A DNA stretch of 64,000 nt. It comes from Gemmatimonadota bacterium (GTDB lineage: Bacteria; Gemmatimonadota; Gemmatimonadetes; Gemmatimonadales; Gemmatimonadaceae). Where the stretch lies: the NCBI GenBank assembly GCA_025359135.1, contig JANYHJ010000138.1:44553-108552 (forward strand). The letters are read 5' to 3'. Numbering within the stretch: the stretch's first letter is position 1; the number at the start of each line of letters is the position of its first letter. The notes beneath the pieces are model-generated. The model made no database searches. It worked only from the letters and a program-made list of their open reading frames with translations, and was not told the origin of the DNA. The translations under genes and the position numbers were made by a program. This document shows, piece after piece, positions 60,657 through 64,000 of this stretch.

Positions 60657-62912
60657 ATGCGTCAGACCGTTCTCGCGCTCGCCATTGCCGGTGCCGCCAC
60701 TCTGGCGCGCACGGCCGATGCCCAGGGCATCCTGATCGACCCGCAGCCGCGCTGCGGCCCCACGCAGGACTGCATGATCGCGCGTCCCGCCGTGCCACAG
60801 GTGGAGCGCACCTCGAGCAGCGTGCGCATCGACCTCGTCAATGGCGTCGCGCGCTACGAAGTCACCGAGACCTTCATCAACCGCGGTGGCCGGCTCGGTG
60901 AAGCCGACTACCTGTATCCGCTGCCCAAGGGAGCGGCCTTCACCGACCTCAAGCTCTCCATCAACGGCGAGCTCGTGAGCGGTGAAACGATGAACGCGCA
61001 GCAGGCGCGCCAGATCTACGAGCAGATCGTGGCCAAGCAGCGCGATCCCGCGCTGGTGGAATGGATGGGCTACGGCCTCCTCCGCACGCGCATCTTCCCG
61101 ATTGCGCCGGGCGAGGAAAAGAAGGTCGTGGTGCGCTTCTCGCAGGTGGCCGAGCGCGAGGGCGACGCCCTCAGGCTCGACTACTTTCGCGGGCCGACGA
61201 CCACCGGACCGCGCGAGCGGCCCAACATGACGCCGACGGGACGCATGCGCTTCGTGCTCTCGTACAGCGCCGACGCCGCGTACGGCCGCCCGTACTCGCC
61301 GACGCACGACGTCAACGCGCGCCGCGAGGGCGACAAGCAGGTGGTCGAGATCGAGGGCGGCGCGCGTGAACTCACCGTGCTGCTGCCGGTGCGCAGCGCG
61401 CGCGAAGCATCGATCGCGATGCTGCCGCAGGCCGACGGGAGCGACGCGCGCTACGCGCTCGTGACGCTCACGCCGCCCTCCATGAATGCGCGCCGCACGC
61501 CGCGCGACGTGACCTTCGTGATCGACATCTCCGGCTCGATGAGCGGGCGCAAGCTCGAGCAGGCCAAGGCGGCCGGCCGCCAGCTCCTGGCCACGCTCGG
61601 CGAGGGCGATCGCTTCCGCATCGTCCCGTTCGCGAGCGACGTGCGCTCCTTCCGCGACGGGTGGAGCGAGGCGACCCGCGAGGAATTGGGTGCAGCTCGC
61701 AACTATATCGACGGCCTCGAGGTCGCCGGGGGCACCAACATCATGGGCGCGCTCCGCGAGGCCACGCGCGTGCCGAGCAACGACGGGCGGCTGCCGATCG
61801 TCATCTTCCTGACCGATGGTGCGCCGTCGGTGGGGGAGCAGCGCGCGGACGTCATCGCCGACTCGGCGCGGGCATGGCGCGGCGGTCGCCGGGTCTTCAC
61901 CTTCGGGTTGGGGAGCGACGTCAACGTCTCGCTGCTCGAGCAGCTCGCCCTCTCGGGGCGGGGTACCGCGCAGTTCGCGCGTCCGGAGGAAGACGTGGAA
62001 CGGATGGTGGGGATCACCGCGAGCCGCCTGATGGCGCCGATCGTCACCGACCTTCGCATTCATGCGGAGGGGGTGCGGTTGCTGCGCACGATGCCGCAGG
62101 ACGCGCAGGATCTCTTTGCCGGCCAGGATCTCGTGGTGCTCACGCAGTATGAGGGGACCGGGCGCGGCACGTTGGTGTTCGAAGGACGTTCGCCCAACGG
62201 CCCCGTGCGCTGGACGCAGAGCGTGAACTTTCCCGATCGCGAGACGGCGAACGCGTTCGTTCCGCGCCTCTGGGCCACGCAGCGCATCGGCTGGCTCGCC
62301 GCGGAGAAGCGTCGCACGGGTTCGAACGAGTTGAACGACGAGATCCGCAACCTCGGCGAGAAGTTCGGCATCCCGACCGAGTTCACCTCGTACCTCGTGC
62401 TGGAGCCGGGTATGGTGGCCAACCAGCCGGCGCCGATCGGCGGTATTCGTCGCGACCTGGGGGGCAAGCACATCGAGACGGGCTCGTCGAACGGTGGCAT
62501 GGGGCTGGCGGCGAGTGCGCCGGCGCTGAGCGCCGCCGAGGCGAGCTTCGACAAGGCGAAGGAAGCGTCGGCGCAGCGTGCGGCGAAGAGTCTTTCCGTG
62601 CTCGAGGACCGGAAGAACGAGGTCGGTGGTCCCGCGCTGCGTGCGGCGAGCGGCCGGAGCTTCGTGTCGCGCAGCGACAGCTGGGTGGACGCGCGCTACC
62701 GCGCCGAGTCCAAGCTCGCGGTGGTCAAGGTGAAGGGGTTCGGCGAAGCGTACTTCGCGCTGCTGCGCAGCATGCCGCAGCTCAAGGATGCGTTCGCCCT
62801 TGGTGACAAGGTGACGATCGTGGGGAAGGGGCTCGTGCTGGAAGTGTCACCCGATGGGGCGGACACGCTCACCAGCGCGGATCTCGACCGGGTGCGCAAG
62901 GCCATCGAGTGA
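60657..62912 (+). CDS. Exported VIT and von Willebrand factor A domain protein
   Basis: A 751-residue protein with a signal peptide (MRQTVLALAIAGAATLARTADAQ). The VIT domain spans about 40-190 (VRIDLVNGVARYEVTETFINRGGRLGEADYLYPLPKGAAF). The VWA domain starts near 280 with VTFVIDISGSMSGRKLEQAK, an intact DxSxS metal site, and continues to GGTNIMGAL and FLTDGAPS. The C-terminal region (~620-750) holds a helical, Ala-rich linker and a small final domain. This architecture resembles inter-alpha-trypsin-inhibitor-like bacterial proteins of the envelope. The ATG is preceded by GGAGT. It overlaps a sigma factor gene (GTGA). Confidence 0.93.
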   Translation: MRQTVLALAIAGAATLARTADAQGILIDPQPRCGPTQDCMIARPAVPQVERTSSSVRIDLVNGVARYEVTETFINRGGRLGEADYLYPLPKGAAFTDLKLSINGELVSGETMNAQQARQIYEQIVAKQRDPALVEWMGYGLLRTRIFPIAPGEEKKVVVRFSQVAEREGDALRLDYFRGPTTTGPRERPNMTPTGRMRFVLSYSADAAYGRPYSPTHDVNARREGDKQVVEIEGGARELTVLLPVRSAREASIAMLPQADGSDARYALVTLTPPSMNARRTPRDVTFVIDISGSMSGRKLEQAKAAGRQLLATLGEGDRFRIVPFASDVRSFRDGWSEATREELGAARNYIDGLEVAGGTNIMGALREATRVPSNDGRLPIVIFLTDGAPSVGEQRADVIADSARAWRGGRRVFTFGLGSDVNVSLLEQLALSGRGTAQFARPEEDVERMVGITASRLMAPIVTDLRIHAEGVRLLRTMPQDAQDLFAGQDLVVLTQYEGTGRGTLVFEGRSPNGPVRWTQSVNFPDRETANAFVPRLWATQRIGWLAAEKRRTGSNELNDEIRNLGEKFGIPTEFTSYLVLEPGMVANQPAPIGGIRRDLGGKHIETGSSNGGMGLAASAPALSAAEASFDKAKEASAQRAAKSLSVLEDRKNEVGGPALRAASGRSFVSRSDSWVDARYRAESKLAVVKVKGFGEAYFALLRSMPQLKDAFALGDKVTIVGKGLVLEVSPDGADTLTSADLDRVRKAIE

Positions 62913-63427
62913 GTGCCGACGTCGAGCGTCTGTTCAAGACCTACCATGGGACGCTCGTGCGGTACCTGACGCGGCGCCTGGGCGATCGCGACTGGGCGGA
63001 GGAAGTGGCCCAGGAGACGTTCGTGCGGGCGCTGCGACAGGACGCGATCATGAATGAACGCGCATGGCTCTTTGCGGTCGCCACGAACCTGGTGCGCGAC
63101 GAAGCGCGGAAGGATGCGCGGCGACGGCATCATCTCGAGCTGCTGCGCGCGGAAGTGGAAGAGAACGCGGAGCCGGAACCCGAGGGGGTGTCGGCCGAGC
63201 GCGCGCAGGACGCGGCGATGGCGCGGAAGGCGCTCGAGGCACTGGCCGAACGCGACCGCAACGCGCTGTTGATGAAGGAAGAAGGACTCGACTATCACGA
63301 AATCGCGGCAGCGCTGGACCTGTCGTTCGGCAGCGTGGGCACCACGTTGGCCCGGGCACGCAAGCGACTCGCCGAAGCCTATGAAGCGCTCCAATCCGAG
63401 GGAGGACGCGGCCATGCCGCCAGTTGA
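62909..63427 (+). CDS. ECF-type RNA polymerase sigma factor
   Basis: A 172-residue sigma factor. Region 2 (VERLFKTYHGTLVRYLTRRLGDRDWAEEVAQETFVRAL) is followed by region 4 (MARKALEALAERDRNALLMKEEGLDYHEIAAALDLSFGSVGTTLARARKRL) with a helix-turn-helix. The linker is Glu-rich (EENAEPEPEG). The GTG overlaps the VIT/VWA stop, and its own stop lies within the first 14 bp of the anti-sigma-like gene. This suggests an envelope-stress unit whose target promoter is not visible. The inverted repeat at 60583 may belong to this regulation, but that is a guess. Confidence 0.93.
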   Translation: MSADVERLFKTYHGTLVRYLTRRLGDRDWAEEVAQETFVRALRQDAIMNERAWLFAVATNLVRDEARKDARRRHHLELLRAEVEENAEPEPEGVSAERAQDAAMARKALEALAERDRNALLMKEEGLDYHEIAAALDLSFGSVGTTLARARKRLAEAYEALQSEGGRGHAAS

Positions 63428-64000
63428 TGAAGGGATGATCCACGCCTGGCTCGACGGTGCGCTGAGCGCTGACGAGGCCGCGCGGATCGAGCAGCTGGTG
63501 GCGAGCGATGCGGCGTGGAGCGCGGCCGCAGCGGAGGCGCGCGGGTTGATCGCGGCGTCGAGCCGGATTCTCTCGTCGCTCGATGCAGTGCCGGGCAACG
63601 TGGCGCCGGCGGCGATTGCAACCGTGAGCGCGGCGCGCGACGCGCTGCGCGTGGCGAAAGCCGAGCCGCCGCGCGCGCGCCGTGTGCGTCCGCAGGTGTG
63701 GGCGCTGGCCGCGACGCTGATGATGGCGGTGGGCGCAGGCGTGCTATGGAAGAACACGCCGGCGGACGAGCGCACGGTGGCGAAGCCCGTGGTGGCGGCC
63801 AACGACGTGGCGGAAGGTGCAGCGGCGACCACATCGCCATCGGTTGGATACAGTGCAGGGGCACCGGCAACCGCGGCTGGAGGCCCTGCGTCACCCGCAG
63901 CGGCATCCGCTTCGTCACGGTCGGCATCACCTGCGACATCACTTGCGGCATCACCGGCGGCATCACCTGCGGCCGCGCGTGCGACGATGTCCGCGGCCGG
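63414..64000 (+). CDS. Anti-sigma-factor-like membrane protein, 3' end outside window
   Basis: Open to the window edge; 195 codons visible. The start has a strong Shine-Dalgarno sequence (GGAGG, 8 nt before ATG) and overlaps the sigma factor gene by 14 bp. The first ~50 residues (MIHAWLDGALSADEAARIEQLVASDAAW) resemble the helical anti-sigma domain, but the zinc-binding HxxxCxxC motif of ZAS proteins is absent. One TM helix lies at about residues 97-112 (VWALAATLMMAVGAGVLW). The part after it is Ala/Pro/Thr/Ser-rich, with an ASPA-type repeat. It probably holds the adjacent ECF factor at the membrane. Confidence 0.82.
   Translation, partial: MPPVDEGMIHAWLDGALSADEAARIEQLVASDAAWSAAAAEARGLIAASSRILSSLDAVPGNVAPAAIATVSAARDALRVAKAEPPRARRVRPQVWALAATLMMAVGAGVLWKNTPADERTVAKPVVAANDVAEGAAATTSPSVGYSAGAPATAAGGPASPAAASASSRSASPATSLAASPAASPAAARATMSAA
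63924..63971. repeat. 12-bp repeat in the anti-sigma-like gene
   Basis: Four units of 12 bp (gcatcacctgcg with small changes) encode ASPA, TSLA, ASPA, ASPA in frame. They lie in the extracytoplasmic linker of the anti-sigma-like protein, so copy-number change would alter linker length without a frameshift. Confidence 0.8.

Noticed and set aside
60219..62471. Minus-strand open frame (about 750 codons) opposite the VIT/VWA gene
   Set aside because: Same shadow composition; the plus strand has a signal peptide, VIT and VWA motifs.

Overview
The window is a 64-kb stretch of very GC-rich (about two thirds G+C by eye), densely packed bacterial chromosome. Short ATGA/GTGA overlaps between neighbouring genes, many GTG starts, numerous large exported proteins (M28 and M16 peptidases, carboxypeptidase-regulatory-like proteins, a VIT/VWA protein), a GH57-based glycogen operon and a tRNA without encoded CCA suggest a Gemmatimonadota-like organism. 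That placement is inference from gene content; no rRNA or universal marker is present. I saw no transposase, integrase, prophage or CRISPR array, so this looks like core or shell chromosome.

Region by region. 1-7.7 kb: the end of a cystathionine beta-synthase gene, D-Ala-D-Ala ligase, a protein that looks like a 7-carboxy-7-deazaguanine synthase (QueE) without its Fe-S cysteines, a rhomboid protease, a PadR repressor with a palindromic operator, the queuosine enzyme QueF, an exported M28 peptidase and a TPR protein. 7.7-15.3 kb: tRNA-Phe with a near-canonical promoter and terminator, then a probable amino-sugar locus (sodium:solute symporter, NahK-like kinase, nucleotidyltransferase, GH109-like oxidoreductase-fold glycosidase), followed by a methyltransferase and a GT87-like membrane glycosyltransferase. 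15.3-26.4 kb: M16 metalloprotease, APC permease, and a MoxR/DUF58/DUF4350/DUF4129 membrane cluster that meets, tail to tail, a fused RDD-SpoIIM protein. 26.4-32.8 kb: FMN reductase, SixA-like phosphatase, a 53-residue basic protein, a CotH-like exported protein with DUF4956 and an amidohydrolase, then a cation exporter overlapping a Fur-family regulator. 32.9-42 kb: a leftward operon glgP-glgA-GH57 branching enzyme-GH57/DUF3536-MhqO/MhqD fusion. 42-52.3 kb: lipoprotein, an interspersed inverted repeat, an Fe-S-type photolyase, two paralogous exported proteins, transketolase, a small zinc-ribbon protein and a GMC oxidoreductase.

52.5-59.7 kb holds the most unusual unit: six tightly linked co-directional genes encoding a helical-repeat protein, an HD-GYP phosphodiesterase-like protein, a coiled-coil protein, a membrane-anchored OmpA-domain protein with a large cytoplasmic part, a small Ras-like GTPase and a PP2C phosphatase. 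The first two share an N-terminal module I do not recognise. I read this as a signalling system that couples c-di-GMP turnover, a GTPase switch and dephosphorylation to an envelope anchor. 59.7-64 kb: an exported esterase, then a VIT/VWA protein overlapping an ECF sigma factor, itself overlapping an anti-sigma-like membrane protein that runs off the window.
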